From: an uncultured Mycobacterium sp.
Lineage (GTDB): Bacteria; Actinomycetota; Actinomycetes; Mycobacteriales; Mycobacteriaceae
Reading direction: 5' to 3'
Assembly (NCBI GenBank): GCA_900078375.1
Contig: FLQS01000008.1
Location: forward strand, 1 to 64,000
Length of the DNA: 64,000 nt
Shown here: piece after piece, positions 16,790-25,169 of the stretch
Position numbering within the stretch: the stretch's first letter is position 1
Layout: the number at the start of each line of letters is the position of its first letter
The notes under the pieces: model-generated
What the model saw: only the letters and a program-made list of their open reading frames with translations
Database searches by the model: none
What the model was told of the DNA's origin: nothing
Position numbers and translations under genes: made by a program

Positions 16790-17554
16790 AGACAGGTCGG
16801 GAGGTGCAAAGGGTGACCCCGACAACGTCGGCACCGACAATGTCCAGCCGCCGGGCCTGTGCGTCGCGGACCCGAGATGCCAGATCGCCTCGATGATCAC
16901 GGCGACCACGGTGCCGGCCACCAGCCCGATCAGAATGCCGCCCCGAACTCGGCGCACCACGAGGATGCCGGTGACCAACAGCGTGAACACGAACACGACC
17001 GTGGGGACGGTGCTGATCGATCCGTGGCCGCCGCCGCCCAATCCGACCGGGGGAGAAGGCAACCCGGTCGAGGAGATGAATCCGGAGTCGACGAGACCGA
17101 TGAACATGATGAACAGGCCGATGCCTGCTGTGATCGCCAGCTTGAGTTGCATGGGGACGGCATCGAATACCAGTCTGCGCAGCCCGGTGGCGGCCAGCGC
17201 AACGATGATGAGGCCATTGATGACCACCAGGCCCATCGCCTCGGGCCAGGTGGTGGTGCCGACCACGGTCGTCGCCAAGAAGGAGTTGATGCCGAGTCCG
17301 GCGGCGAATGCGAACGGCATCCGCGCGAACAAACCGAACAGGATGGTCATCACGCCTGCGGCCAGCGATGTGGTCGCCGAAACCTGAGCGAAGCCCAGCT
17401 TGTTCCCCGCCACGTCGGCGGCCCCGGACAGGATGATCGGATTCAGCACGATGATGTAGGCCATCGCGATGAAGGTGACCAGGCCGCCACGGACTTCCGC
17501 GGCGATTGTCGACCCGCGCGCGGTGATCTCGAAGAAGCGGTCGAGGCGATTCAT
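16790..17554 (-). pseudogene. NCS2 purine permease, N-terminal fragment
   Basis: 255 codons starting MNRLDRFFEITARGSTIAAE with EVRGGLVTFIAMAYIIVLNP and NSFLATTVVGTTTWPEAMGL, the standard opening of AzgA/PbuG-type hypoxanthine/guanine permeases. The frame then runs into the insertion sequence end, adding about 33 foreign codons before a stop at 16688. The truncated product would keep about seven helices and is unlikely to transport. The gene is 14 bp from the stop of the neighbouring exported-protein gene on the same strand. Confidence 0.9.
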
Positions 17555-17570
17555 CCTTCGCGCCCTTGGG

Positions 17571-18065
17571 TCAGGAGGGCGAGGGGACTGCGGTCACCGG
17601 GATGATGACCGTGCCCTGGCACGCACCGCTGTCGATGGTGGTCTCGAAGGTGCCCGCCAGCGTTCCGTCGGGCTGCGGCTTATAGGTGGTCACCGAGTTG
17701 GCCGGGTCATAGGTGATCGTGCCGTCCGGCAGCGTACAGTCCCAGCGCCAGCTGTTGGACCGAGACCACTGCGAACCGGTCCATGCGAACGTAGTCGACT
17801 GCGCGACATTGTCTTTGGGCGCCGGCCCGTCGAGTACCGAGGCGATGCAGGTGCCCGACGAACAGTCCGTCGTGATCTTGTACGAGGCGGCGTACGGCGT
17901 CTCCTGCTGCGTGGCCGCGACGCTGGTGCCCGATTTCTGGTCGGTGTGGAACGTGATCTTGTACCAGCCGCCCCAAAACGCTTCGTCTGCGTGCGCGACC
18001 GGCACAGGTACCAGTGCACCGATAAGCAGAATGACAACCGCGCCAAAGTGCTTGGAATCAGCCAA
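17571..18065 (-). CDS. Exported protein with a mycobacterial Cys-paired domain
   Basis: 164 residues if started at the TTG at 18065, which overlaps the upstream stop (18058-18060) and gives a clean signal peptide: ADSKHFGAVVILLIGALV, then VPVAHA|DE. A GTG at 18080 is the alternative. The mature part has WGGWYKITFHTDQKSGTS, a DCSSGTC pair, and later WDCTLPDG and GACQG, four Cys in all that may form two disulfides. This type of domain recurs in exported mycobacterial proteins; no function is known to me. Probably co-transcribed with the gene upstream. Confidence 0.75.
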   Translation of the reverse strand: MADSKHFGAVVILLIGALVPVPVAHADEAFWGGWYKITFHTDQKSGTSVAATQQETPYAASYKITTDCSSGTCIASVLDGPAPKDNVAQSTTFAWTGSQWSRSNSWRWDCTLPDGTITYDPANSVTTYKPQPDGTLAGTFETTIDSGACQGTVIIPVTAVPSPS

Positions 18066-18738
18066 AATAACTCTCGCCACCGGTGGGATAGCCGCCACCG
18101 TCGGTGGCGATATGCACATGAGTGTAGTGGTTGGCGTCATCGGACCCGAGATTCCCCATCAGGAAGGGTTTCCCGCTCTTGTCGTACATGATGCGCCGCC
18201 AAATCACGTGGTTCAGCGAGAGCCGGTCGGCGTTCGCGAGAGCGAAGGCTGCGATGCGGTCGCCCAGCTCTTTACCTTCCGGGCTCTGATAGTTCGGGAT
18301 CATCACGTCGATGGCCCTCCCCGTCGGGTGCCACCTCAAGTAGTCCGGCCGGACGCCGCCGATGTTGTGAATCTCGGGGAAGTAGGCACTGACGAGGCGC
18401 TCGGCCAAGATCGTCTTGATCTGCAGACCCTGTTCGATACCGACGCCCGCCGGCAGCGCATGCAGGGTGCTGCGATTGACGGCGCTTCGGCTGGCCACCA
18501 GATCGGCCTGGGTCATGACGATGTAGTGCCCGCTGATCGATGCCTTACTCAGGTCCACGGGGTTGGCGGCGACGAGTCTGGCGCAGCACTCGAGGCTGCC
18601 TTGTGGGGCGACCTTGTTGGGGAGTCCGCCAGAGCTGGCGGTCAGGATGCCAGCCACCGGGAGTGCGGCGAGCGCGACCACGGCGACCGACCAACGGCGC
18701 CGTGGCTTGGCTAACCGGTGTCTGCCCACGGACGGCAC
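18058..18738 (-). CDS. Exported M15-like / ARB_07466-type metallopeptidase-like protein
   Basis: 226 residues with an N-terminal membrane segment (about 16-34, SVAVVALAALPVAGILTAS) acting as signal or anchor. The C-terminal domain has LRWHPTGRAIDVMIPN and HYTHVHIATDGG, the H...D...HxH arrangement of the D-Ala-D-Ala carboxypeptidase/lysostaphin-like zinc fold used by ARB_07466-type proteins. This suggests action on peptidoglycan outside the membrane, or binding without catalysis. It overlaps the next exported-protein gene. A PHO-box-like repeat lies about 165 bp upstream. Confidence 0.75.
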   Translation of the reverse strand: MPSVGRHRLAKPRRRWSVAVVALAALPVAGILTASSGGLPNKVAPQGSLECCARLVAANPVDLSKASISGHYIVMTQADLVASRSAVNRSTLHALPAGVGIEQGLQIKTILAERLVSAYFPEIHNIGGVRPDYLRWHPTGRAIDVMIPNYQSPEGKELGDRIAAFALANADRLSLNHVIWRRIMYDKSGKPFLMGNLGSDDANHYTHVHIATDGGGYPTGGESYFG

Positions 18739-18903
18739 TTTACCTGGACACTTCCGGCGAATGAACCCCGTTCGCTATCTTCCGTCCGGTGGCGGGCTGG
18801 TCGACAGGCCGGCCATCGACGGTATGGGATGTTGCTGTCGAGGACGCGTTTCCGCCCGTTGTCGGCGCTGGAGTGCATTCCAGATCTAGTGGGTGAGCAG
18901 CAT

Positions 18904-18925
18904 GTTCATCTTCTGTTCACCTAAC
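18904..18925 (+). promoter_or_regulatory. PHO-box-like direct repeat
   Basis: Two 11-base units, GTTCATCTTCT then GTTCACCTAAC, resemble the 11-base GTTCACC units bound by actinobacterial phosphate-response regulators (PhoP of Streptomyces, RegX3-like). The nearest downstream start is the minus-strand metallopeptidase-like gene at 18738. Confidence 0.3.
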
Positions 18926-19034
18926 CGAATCCGTACCGATACCGTCGTCGTTTCAGTTCGCTCCAGACGCGTCGGCGAACTTCCGATGGGTGCGCAGAAA
19001 AGCCCGCGAACGTCGCGTGCTGGTCGCGAAAATT

Positions 19035-19045
19035 GCCGATTCGGC
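19035..19045 (-). terminator. Possible weak terminator of isocitrate lyase
   Basis: On the minus strand GCCG-AAT-CGGC is followed by AATTTT, about 30 bp after the lyase stop. The stem is only four or five pairs, so the call is tentative. Confidence 0.25.
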
Positions 19046-19072
19046 GACAACAACTCGGGATTGGGCGCGGGT

Positions 19073-21376
19073 TCAGTCCTCTTTCGCGATCAGCCGCTTG
19101 AGTGCGGCCTGGTCGGGCTCCAGCAGCTCGGCGATCCGCTCGGGATTGACGTCGGCGACGATGATTTCACCGACGTCCTTGTGCACATTGCTGAATATGC
19201 CGTGTGCCTTCATCTTGTCGGCCTGGTAGATGTTGTCCTCGGTGGGAGTCACGTAGTAGACGGCGTCGGCCTTGAACCGGTGCACCATCCACAGGTGGAT
19301 CAGTGTCATCAGGCGCTTCTTGCGCAGCTTCTCGGCGAAGGTGTTCTGGTCGCGCACCGTCAGGATGCTGCGGCCGTGCCGGTCTTTGATCGGGTCGACG
19401 AGCACGTTGGCCAGCAGCTCTTCCTCGCCACCGTCATCCCTGGTACCCCAGATGCCGAGCTCGAGCACCTCGCCCCCGGCGCGACGCGGCCGCAATGTCA
19501 CCCGCAGCTTCTCGCCGAGCTGATAGTGCTCGTTCCACAGCGCCAGCCACTCTTCGAGAAGCTTCTTGGGCACCTCGGTCTGCACCAGATGCTGGTGTTG
19601 CGTGGAGCCCTTGCCCATCGATTTCGTGGTCGCGGTCCGGCCCGAGGACGCCGCCAGCGCGGCATCGCTGCGCGGCCCGCCGACCAGGGTTTGCGGTGTG
19701 CGGTAGGGCGATTCGACCAGCCGCATCTTGCGCTGCAGACGGGCCAGCGCCAGCATGCCGTCCTGGCGCAGGGCGGTGGCGAATTCCTCGGCGGCGACGC
19801 CGTCGATCTGGTGACCGCCGTACGTCATGAAGTTGAAGACAAAGCCCATCTTGGCCAGCTCTTCGGGGAAGGCCCGCATCTCCTCGTCGCTCATCCCGGT
19901 GGTGTCCCAGTTGAACGAGGGGGAGAGGTTGTAGGCCAGCATCTTGTCCGGATACACCGCGTGCACTGCTTCGGCGAACTCGCGGGCGTCGGCCAAATCG
20001 GCGGTCTTGGTCTCCATCCACAGCAGATCCGCAAATGGCGCTGCCGCAAGGGATTTCGCGATCGCATAAGGGATGCCACCGCGCACCTGGTAGTAGCCCT
20101 CCGGGGTCTTGGCGCGCTCGGGGTCCCACGGGGCGTCCACGCCCAATTCGCGGGCCTTCTCCCGGGCGGCATACAGCGATGCGGTTTTGGCGAACGCGAG
20201 CCAATCCGCGGCGCTCATCTCGTGCGGCTCGCCCTCACCCTCGCGGAACTTCAGCAACTCGGCCACCGCGTCGCCGTAGGTGTCCAGCCCGGCGTCGTCC
20301 TGCCAGGCGTCGACGAACTTCGACTCGACCTTGTCGAACAGGGCGTCCAGCGAACGTTCCCGGCCGTCACGCCAGGCGGCGGCCTGGGCGGCGATCAGGT
20401 CGACGATGCCCTGGCGCTGTAGCCATGCGTCGGCCGCCGCGTACTCGCCTTCGGGCAGCGCGTAGAGCAGATGCCCGTTGAGTTCGGTGACCCCGGCCTC
20501 GTAGAACCCCCGCACCATCGCCAGGAAGCAGGACTTGTACGGCGGGACCTTGAGGTTGGTGGCCCCGAGCACGAACGGCTGATCCCGCTCGTCGGCCCGG
20601 CTGTCGATCAGGTTGGCTGCTTCGGCATCGGTGCGGGCGACGATGATGCCCGGCACATTCATGATGTCGAGCTGGAAGCGAGCGGTGTTGAGTCGCTTGA
20701 GCTGTTCGTCGGACGGCACCAGCACCTTGCCGCCCTGATGACCGCATTTCTTGGTGCCGGGACGCTGGTCCTCGATGTGATAGCCGGCCACCCCGGCTTC
20801 GACAAAGCGCCGAATTAGGTTGCGCACGTGCGGATCTCCGCCATGCCCGGTGTCGGCATCGGCGATGATGAACGGGCGGAAGTCGACGGCGGGCTGCGCT
20901 GCGCGTTGCTCGGGGGTCATCTGCAGGCGCAGGTACTGCTGGTTGCGGTCGGCGGTCAGCAATGCGCGCACCAGCCCGGCGGCCTCGTCGGGCACCTGAC
21001 TCAACGGGTAGCTGGCAAGGTCGGGGCCGGGGTCCTCGGTGGTCGAGCCCTTGGCTGAGGTCGCCCAGCCGCCCAGGTAGATCCCCTCGATACCCATCCG
21101 CTTCATGGTCACCGCCTGGCCCGGCGAGTACGGGCCGAACGTGGTGATGCTCTTCTTGGCGGCGAACAGTTCGCGCAGACGCTTGTAGAACGCGGTGGAA
21201 GCCTCGCGCGCGACGGTGTGGTCGACCGGGATCGTGCCGCGCTGTTCGACGACCTGCCGTGCGGTGTAGAGCCGGGTGATCCCCTCGAACCGCGGACTGT
21301 CGAAGTAACGCTGTGCCTCGATGACGTCACGTTCGAACGGTGACTGGGTCGCTGAGTCCGCTTCGATGGTGGACAT
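19073..21376 (-). CDS. aceA: Isocitrate lyase, long ICL2 form
   Basis: 767 residues from the ATG at 21376; M. tuberculosis ICL2 is 766. I chose this ATG because MSTIEADS matches the family start; the frame is open to 21418. The active-site loop KKCGH is at about 209-213, preceded by [14 protein letters not shown]. The extra ~270 C-terminal residues that set ICL2 apart from the ~430-residue ICL1 are present. The enzyme splits isocitrate into succinate and glyoxylate in the glyoxylate shunt, with 2-methylisocitrate lyase activity known for mycobacterial enzymes, so it supports growth on fatty acids, acetate and propionyl-CoA sources. Confidence 0.95.
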   Translation of the reverse strand: MSTIEADSATQSPFERDVIEAQRYFDSPRFEGITRLYTARQVVEQRGTIPVDHTVAREASTAFYKRLRELFAAKKSITTFGPYSPGQAVTMKRMGIEGIYLGGWATSAKGSTTEDPGPDLASYPLSQVPDEAAGLVRALLTADRNQQYLRLQMTPEQRAAQPAVDFRPFIIADADTGHGGDPHVRNLIRRFVEAGVAGYHIEDQRPGTKKCGHQGGKVLVPSDEQLKRLNTARFQLDIMNVPGIIVARTDAEAANLIDSRADERDQPFVLGATNLKVPPYKSCFLAMVRGFYEAGVTELNGHLLYALPEGEYAAADAWLQRQGIVDLIAAQAAAWRDGRERSLDALFDKVESKFVDAWQDDAGLDTYGDAVAELLKFREGEGEPHEMSAADWLAFAKTASLYAAREKARELGVDAPWDPERAKTPEGYYQVRGGIPYAIAKSLAAAPFADLLWMETKTADLADAREFAEAVHAVYPDKMLAYNLSPSFNWDTTGMSDEEMRAFPEELAKMGFVFNFMTYGGHQIDGVAAEEFATALRQDGMLALARLQRKMRLVESPYRTPQTLVGGPRSDAALAASSGRTATTKSMGKGSTQHQHLVQTEVPKKLLEEWLALWNEHYQLGEKLRVTLRPRRAGGEVLELGIWGTRDDGGEEELLANVLVDPIKDRHGRSILTVRDQNTFAEKLRKKRLMTLIHLWMVHRFKADAVYYVTPTEDNIYQADKMKAHGIFSNVHKDVGEIIVADVNPERIAELLEPDQAALKRLIAKED

Positions 21377-21830
21377 GGATCTCACGCTCCTCGCTGAGCT
21401 GGTTCCCGCCGGCGACAACCCCCGGGCGGCGCTTTCGATTATCCCGACTCCACCTCCGGCTGGAGTGGGTTTGGAACACCCTCACCGTCGGCGTAGGCAA
21501 TCATGGGACGCCGTCGCGAGACCAGACGGGGTGAGCCCAGGCGCCCAGCAAATGTGGTGGGTCATGTTGCGCCGCCTTTTCGGGCGTGGGTGGCAAAATG
21601 GCGGTTCCCTATCGGAATAGGCTGTGCACCAGTGCTTTCCCTGGTTCAACGGACGCTGCCCAATTATTAACGACAGCGCAAGTCGAATTACGCAACGGCC
21701 ATTGCGGCGAATTGCGCCGATGCCGCTTACCGGAGATACAAAATCGGGTACATTCCTGTGGTCCGCCTCACTGACCAGGGATCAGTGGGACGGGTTCCTT
21801 TTCGCTCGGGGTCGGGGCCAAGGAGGCGAC
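21377..21830. other. 454-bp divergent intergenic region, ICL2 / mce side
   Basis: Contains the promoters for isocitrate lyase (leftward) and the leader ORF/mce gene (rightward). The part from about 21640 to 21760 is AT-richer than the surroundings. A TACAAAAT-like stretch near 21736 could be part of a -10 for the rightward genes. I found no RamB-like box and no convincing gene; the short ORFs here lack ribosome sites. Confidence 0.45.
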
Positions 21831-21884
21831 ATGCGCGGCGGTTGGCCGCAGGACGACGACCCCGACAGCTGGGCGCCGCGGTGA
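21831..21884 (+). CDS. 17-residue leader-type ORF coupled to the mce gene
   Basis: ATG at 21831 follows AAGGAGG with ideal spacing. The 17-codon frame (MRGGWPQDDDPDSWAPR) ends at a TGA that overlaps the GTG start of the Mce protein (GTGA, 21881-21884). The peptide is acidic in the middle with no hydrophobic run. Ribosomes would deliver themselves to the mce start by stop-start coupling. Alternatively it is the real N terminus of the Mce protein, split by a single-base frameshift. Confidence 0.55.
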   Translation: MRGGWPQDDDPDSWAPR

Positions 21885-23080
21885 GGTGGCGCGACCGGCC
21901 CCCGCTCAAGACCGCGGGCATTCTGTTCCTGGTCCTCATCGTCGGCGTCGTCACGCTGATCTATCTGCAGTTCCGCGGCGATCTGTCACCGCGGACAGCG
22001 CTGACCCTGGTCTCCGATCGGGCGGGCCTGGTGATGGACGCGGGTTCCAAGGTCACCTACAACGGCGTGATCATCGGCCGGGTGGGAAAGGTGGCTTCGG
22101 CCGAGCGCGACGGCAAGATGATCGCGAAGGTGACGCTCGACGTCGACCCTCGCTATCTGGCCAGCATGCCGGCCAACGTGCACGCGGACATCAAAGCCAG
22201 CACGGTGTTCGGCAACAAGTATGTGGCGTTGTCGACGCCGAAAAACCCGGACTCGAAGCGGCTGACCAGTTCCGAGGTCATCGACGCATCGTCGGTCACC
22301 ACCGAGTTCAACACGCTCTTCGAGACGGTCACCTCGATCGCTGAAAAGGTGGACCCGGTCAAGCTCAACCTGACGCTGTCGGCTACCGCCGAGGCGCTGA
22401 GCGGCCTTGGCGCCAAGTTCGGGCACTCGATCGTCAACGGCAACGCCGTTCTCGATGACGTCAATCCGCAGATGCCGCAGATCCGCACCAACATTCAGCA
22501 GCTCTCCAAGCTGGCCGAGGTCTACACCAAGGCCAGCCCGGACCTGTGGAACGCCCTCGACAACCTGGCCGTCACCGCGCACTCGCTGAACGCCCAGCAG
22601 AAGGACATCGACGCCGCGCTGCTGGCCTCCATCGGGTTCGGCAACACCGGTGCCGATGTCTTCGAACGGGGCAGTCCCTATTTCGTGCGTGCAATGGCGG
22701 ACCTGGTGCCCAGCAGCCGCCTGCTCGACAAGTACAGCCCGGAGCTGTTCTGCAGCATCCGCAATATCGCCCAAGTGTCGCCGGCGGCGCTGGATGCCTT
22801 CGGCGGCAACGGATACTCACTTTCCACGGTGACCGAGGTCCTCGGTGCCCCCAATCCCTATGTCTATCCGGACAATCTGCCGCGAACCAATGGCCGAGGC
22901 GGACCGGGCGGAGCGCCAGGCTGCTGGCAGACTGTCGACAAGAACTTCTGGCCGGCGCCTTACCTGGTGGTCGATGACGGTGCCTCGCTTGCGCCGTACA
23001 ACCACTTCGAGCTCGGCCAGCCGTTGCTCACCGAATACGTGTGGGGCCGTCAGGTCGGCGAGAACACCATCAACCCCTGA
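21881..23080 (+). CDS. Orphan MCE-family (MlaD-domain) cell-envelope protein
   Basis: 399 residues from the GTG at 21881, which overlaps the stop of the leader ORF. A signal anchor (LKTAGILFLVLIVGVVTLIYL, about 9-29) is followed by the MCE/MlaD domain (about 36-115, with GSKVTYNGVIIGRVGKV). Then come the helical Mce C-terminal region (LSATAEALSGLGAKFG, LNAQQKDIDAALLASIGF) and a Pro/Gly tail with PGCWQTVDKNFW. It resembles MceA-type subunits of lipid/sterol importers. No other mce genes and no YrbE permease are in the window, so it is an orphan; its partners must lie elsewhere. Confidence 0.85.
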   Translation: MRWRDRPPLKTAGILFLVLIVGVVTLIYLQFRGDLSPRTALTLVSDRAGLVMDAGSKVTYNGVIIGRVGKVASAERDGKMIAKVTLDVDPRYLASMPANVHADIKASTVFGNKYVALSTPKNPDSKRLTSSEVIDASSVTTEFNTLFETVTSIAEKVDPVKLNLTLSATAEALSGLGAKFGHSIVNGNAVLDDVNPQMPQIRTNIQQLSKLAEVYTKASPDLWNALDNLAVTAHSLNAQQKDIDAALLASIGFGNTGADVFERGSPYFVRAMADLVPSSRLLDKYSPELFCSIRNIAQVSPAALDAFGGNGYSLSTVTEVLGAPNPYVYPDNLPRTNGRGGPGGAPGCWQTVDKNFWPAPYLVVDDGASLAPYNHFELGQPLLTEYVWGRQVGENTINP

Positions 23081-23093
23081 CGATCGCGGTTAG

Positions 23094-23300
<207 letters not shown>

Positions 23301-23337
23301 GTGCCGCAAGGCTTTTGAAGGCTGAGCCGTCGTGCTT

Positions 23338-23907
23338 CTAGGCGGGTTGGGAAGCGGGATCTACTGGTGGCGGTGCCATTTGGGCACCGACCGGCACGCT
23401 GTCACCGGGGGGCGGAGGCGGCTGATCCCCAGGCGGCGGCGCATCGACGACGGCGTCGACGAACACGGGCGCGCCCGGCGGGGGAGCATCCGGGGCGTCG
23501 GGCGCCGGCGGCGCCAACGGATCGGTCATCTCATCGGCGGGCATCGGCAGGTACATGTGGTGCGTGAACTGCCGCTGATAGGCGCCGCCGCCGCCGATCC
23601 GCACGCCGCCGCCCTCACCGCTGGATACCGGGGTGCCGTCGGGCAGCGTGACAGCGGTGTGCCCGCCGTTCCAGCCGATCACGAGCGAGTTGGGAGCGGT
23701 TCCGTAGTGGAATCCGCGAGCGAGGAGGGCAGCTTCCTCATTGCCGGTGTGGAACCGGCTGCCGTAAATGGGCCTGCCGGTGGCCACATTGGACACCCAG
23801 GAGGCCAGCCCTGAGCAGTCGGTGCCAGCCGGACTGTCCCCACCGGGAACGTACGGCGTGCCTGACACCTGACTGATCAGAGTCATCAACGTCGCGATTG
23901 CAAACAT
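23338..23907 (-). CDS. NlpC/P60-like protein with Pro-rich tail
   Basis: 189 residues. GTDCSGLASWV puts the catalytic Cys at 31 and NGGHTAVTLPDG the His at 83, matching the NlpC/P60 papain-like fold used to cut peptidoglycan stem peptides. From about residue 125 the chain is almost entirely Pro, Ala, Asp and Val (PPAPDAPDAPPPGAP), a wall-spanning or flexible tail. The N terminus (MFAIATLMTLIS) is mildly hydrophobic, but I cannot claim a cleaved signal. A long palindrome sits about 50 bp upstream. Confidence 0.75.
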   Translation of the reverse strand: MFAIATLMTLISQVSGTPYVPGGDSPAGTDCSGLASWVSNVATGRPIYGSRFHTGNEEAALLARGFHYGTAPNSLVIGWNGGHTAVTLPDGTPVSSGEGGGVRIGGGGAYQRQFTHHMYLPMPADEMTDPLAPPAPDAPDAPPPGAPVFVDAVVDAPPPGDQPPPPPGDSVPVGAQMAPPPVDPASQPA

Positions 23908-23956
23908 GTGGCCGAAACTAACAAGTAATTTGCGCGCATGCCAAAGTCTGTGTTTT

Positions 23957-23982
23957 CCACCACGTTTCGTGAAACGTTGTGG
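23957..23982. promoter_or_regulatory. 26-bp near-perfect palindrome upstream of the NlpC/P60-like gene
   Basis: ACGTTTC and GAAACGT flank a two-base GT centre, and CCAC/GTGG pair outside them with one mismatched position. It lies about 50 bp upstream of the start at 23907, where an operator would be expected. The arms recall parS, but parS has a four-base ACGT centre, so this is not a parS site. Confidence 0.5.
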
Positions 23983-24120
23983 CGCGACTAACAGTTGTGC
24001 TGATAAATCAGAACGGAATCGGAAGATTTACCTTTGCGCGTTCTGCGAATTAAACGCTATACCAGTGTGTTTCGACAAGTCGGCATTGTCAGCTGCTACC
24101 CCGCTGCAGTTGGCCCGGCG

Positions 24121-24139
24121 GACTGCCCCTTGAGCAGTC
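24121..24139 (-). terminator. Possible terminator hairpin of the leftward catabolic operon
   Basis: GACTGC and GCAGTC pair across a 7-base loop, 90 bp beyond the crotonase stop. No T-run follows, so the call is weak. Confidence 0.3.
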
Positions 24140-24228
24140 GTGACGGGTATGTAATGACTTGATCGATTCAGGTGAGCCGAAAACGGTGCTTTGCCGTGAT
24201 CGCGCAGGGGTGACCGAAGTAGGTGGGC

Positions 24229-25140
24229 TCAGCCCTCGGCGCGGACCTGGTCCTTGAGTGCCGGCACGATCGGCGGGGCGGTCTTCCAGTTCGGCAGACC
24301 GTCCTCCTCGAGGCCCACCGGCCAGCCGTTCTCGTGCACCTGCGCCCAGTGCGAGTGGTTGAGCTGGTGCAGGGTGAAGCAGGCGTTCAGGGCGTTGTAG
24401 AAGCCCATGTTGTCGACCGTCTGGTTGACCGCTTCCTTGGCCAGCAGCGCCGCCATGGTCGGAACCTCGGCGATCCGGCGGGCGAACTCCAGCGTCTTGT
24501 CGGCGAGTTGGTCTTGAGGGAAGACCTTCGAGATCATGCCCAGTTGATAGGCCTCGTCCACCGTCATCGCGTCACCGGTGAGCATGAGTTCCTTGGTCTT
24601 GCGGGGGCCGAACTCCCACGGGTGGGCGAAGTATTCGACGCCGCACATGCCCAGCCGCGCCCCGACGACGTCGGCGAAACGGGTGCCCTCGGCGGCCACG
24701 ATCAGGTCACAGGCCCACATCAGCATCAGCGCGGCGGCGTAGACGTCGCCGTGCACCTGGGCGACGGTGATCTTGCGCAGGTCGCGCCAGCGGCGGGTGT
24801 TGGAAAAGAAGTGATGCCACTCCTGCAGCATCAGGCTCTCCGCACCTTCCCGGGTGGCACCGTTCACCTGGAAGCTCGGGTGCTGGTCCGGTCCGGGGGT
24901 GTGTTCGGCCCGCGACACCGCCGACCCGAGGTCGTGGCCGGAGGAGAACATCGGGCCATGACCGCCCAGGATGACAACCCGGACCTTGTCGTCGGCCTCG
25001 GCCTTCAGGAACGCCTCGTTGAGCTCCACCAGCAGGCCGCGGTTCTGAGCGTTGCGCGCCTCAGGACGGTTGAGCATGATGCGCGCGATGCGGCCTTCGT
25101 CGAGCTCTTCATAGGTGAGGAAGCGGTAATCCTGGGGCAT
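24229..25140 (-). CDS. Enoyl-CoA hydratase/isomerase (crotonase family)
   Basis: 303 residues. RIMLNRPEARNAQNRGLL opens the fold; MFSSGHDLGSA forms one half of the oxyanion hole and VHGDVYAAALMLMWACDL the other. GMCGVEYFAHP carries an acidic residue where crotonases have a catalytic Glu. It should hydrate or isomerise an enoyl-CoA in beta-oxidation. Last gene of the leftward operon, 29 bp after the acyl-CoA ligase. About 40 residues longer than minimal crotonases, with the extra length in the region after HDLG and at the C terminus. Confidence 0.87.
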   Translation of the reverse strand: MPQDYRFLTYEELDEGRIARIMLNRPEARNAQNRGLLVELNEAFLKAEADDKVRVVILGGHGPMFSSGHDLGSAVSRAEHTPGPDQHPSFQVNGATREGAESLMLQEWHHFFSNTRRWRDLRKITVAQVHGDVYAAALMLMWACDLIVAAEGTRFADVVGARLGMCGVEYFAHPWEFGPRKTKELMLTGDAMTVDEAYQLGMISKVFPQDQLADKTLEFARRIAEVPTMAALLAKEAVNQTVDNMGFYNALNACFTLHQLNHSHWAQVHENGWPVGLEEDGLPNWKTAPPIVPALKDQVRAEG

Positions 25141-25169
25141 AGCGGCATTCTATGCAGAGGAGAATGCGG

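Larger units (their letters stand above)
18739..19072. other. 334-bp non-coding region upstream of the metallopeptidase-like gene
   Basis: Holds the promoter side of the minus-strand gene at 18738 and the 3' side of isocitrate lyase. It contains two adjacent 11-base units, GTTCATCTTCT and GTTCACCTAAC (18904-18925), and a small hairpin near 19035. Open frames here are shadows of the lyase gene. Confidence 0.5.
23908..24228. other. 321-bp AT-richer intergenic region
   Basis: Lies between the NlpC/P60-like start and the crotonase stop. It holds a near-perfect 26-bp palindrome (23957-23982) and a hairpin (24121-24139). A 75-codon plus-strand frame (23906-24133) is Cys-rich, lacks a ribosome site and looks like chance. 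Confidence 0.5.

Noticed and set aside
18893..20422. 509-codon plus-strand ORF opposite isocitrate lyase
   Set aside because: It is antisense to ICL2 codons, His/Gly/Val-rich as expected for a GC-rich shadow frame, and matches no family.
23957..23982. parS partition site
   Set aside because: The arms resemble parS (GTTTC/GAAAC), but the centre is two bases instead of ACGT and there are no par genes nearby.
23906..24133. 75-codon plus-strand ORF in the AT-richer gap
   Set aside because: No ribosome site, Cys-rich random composition, and it runs through the 26-bp palindrome.
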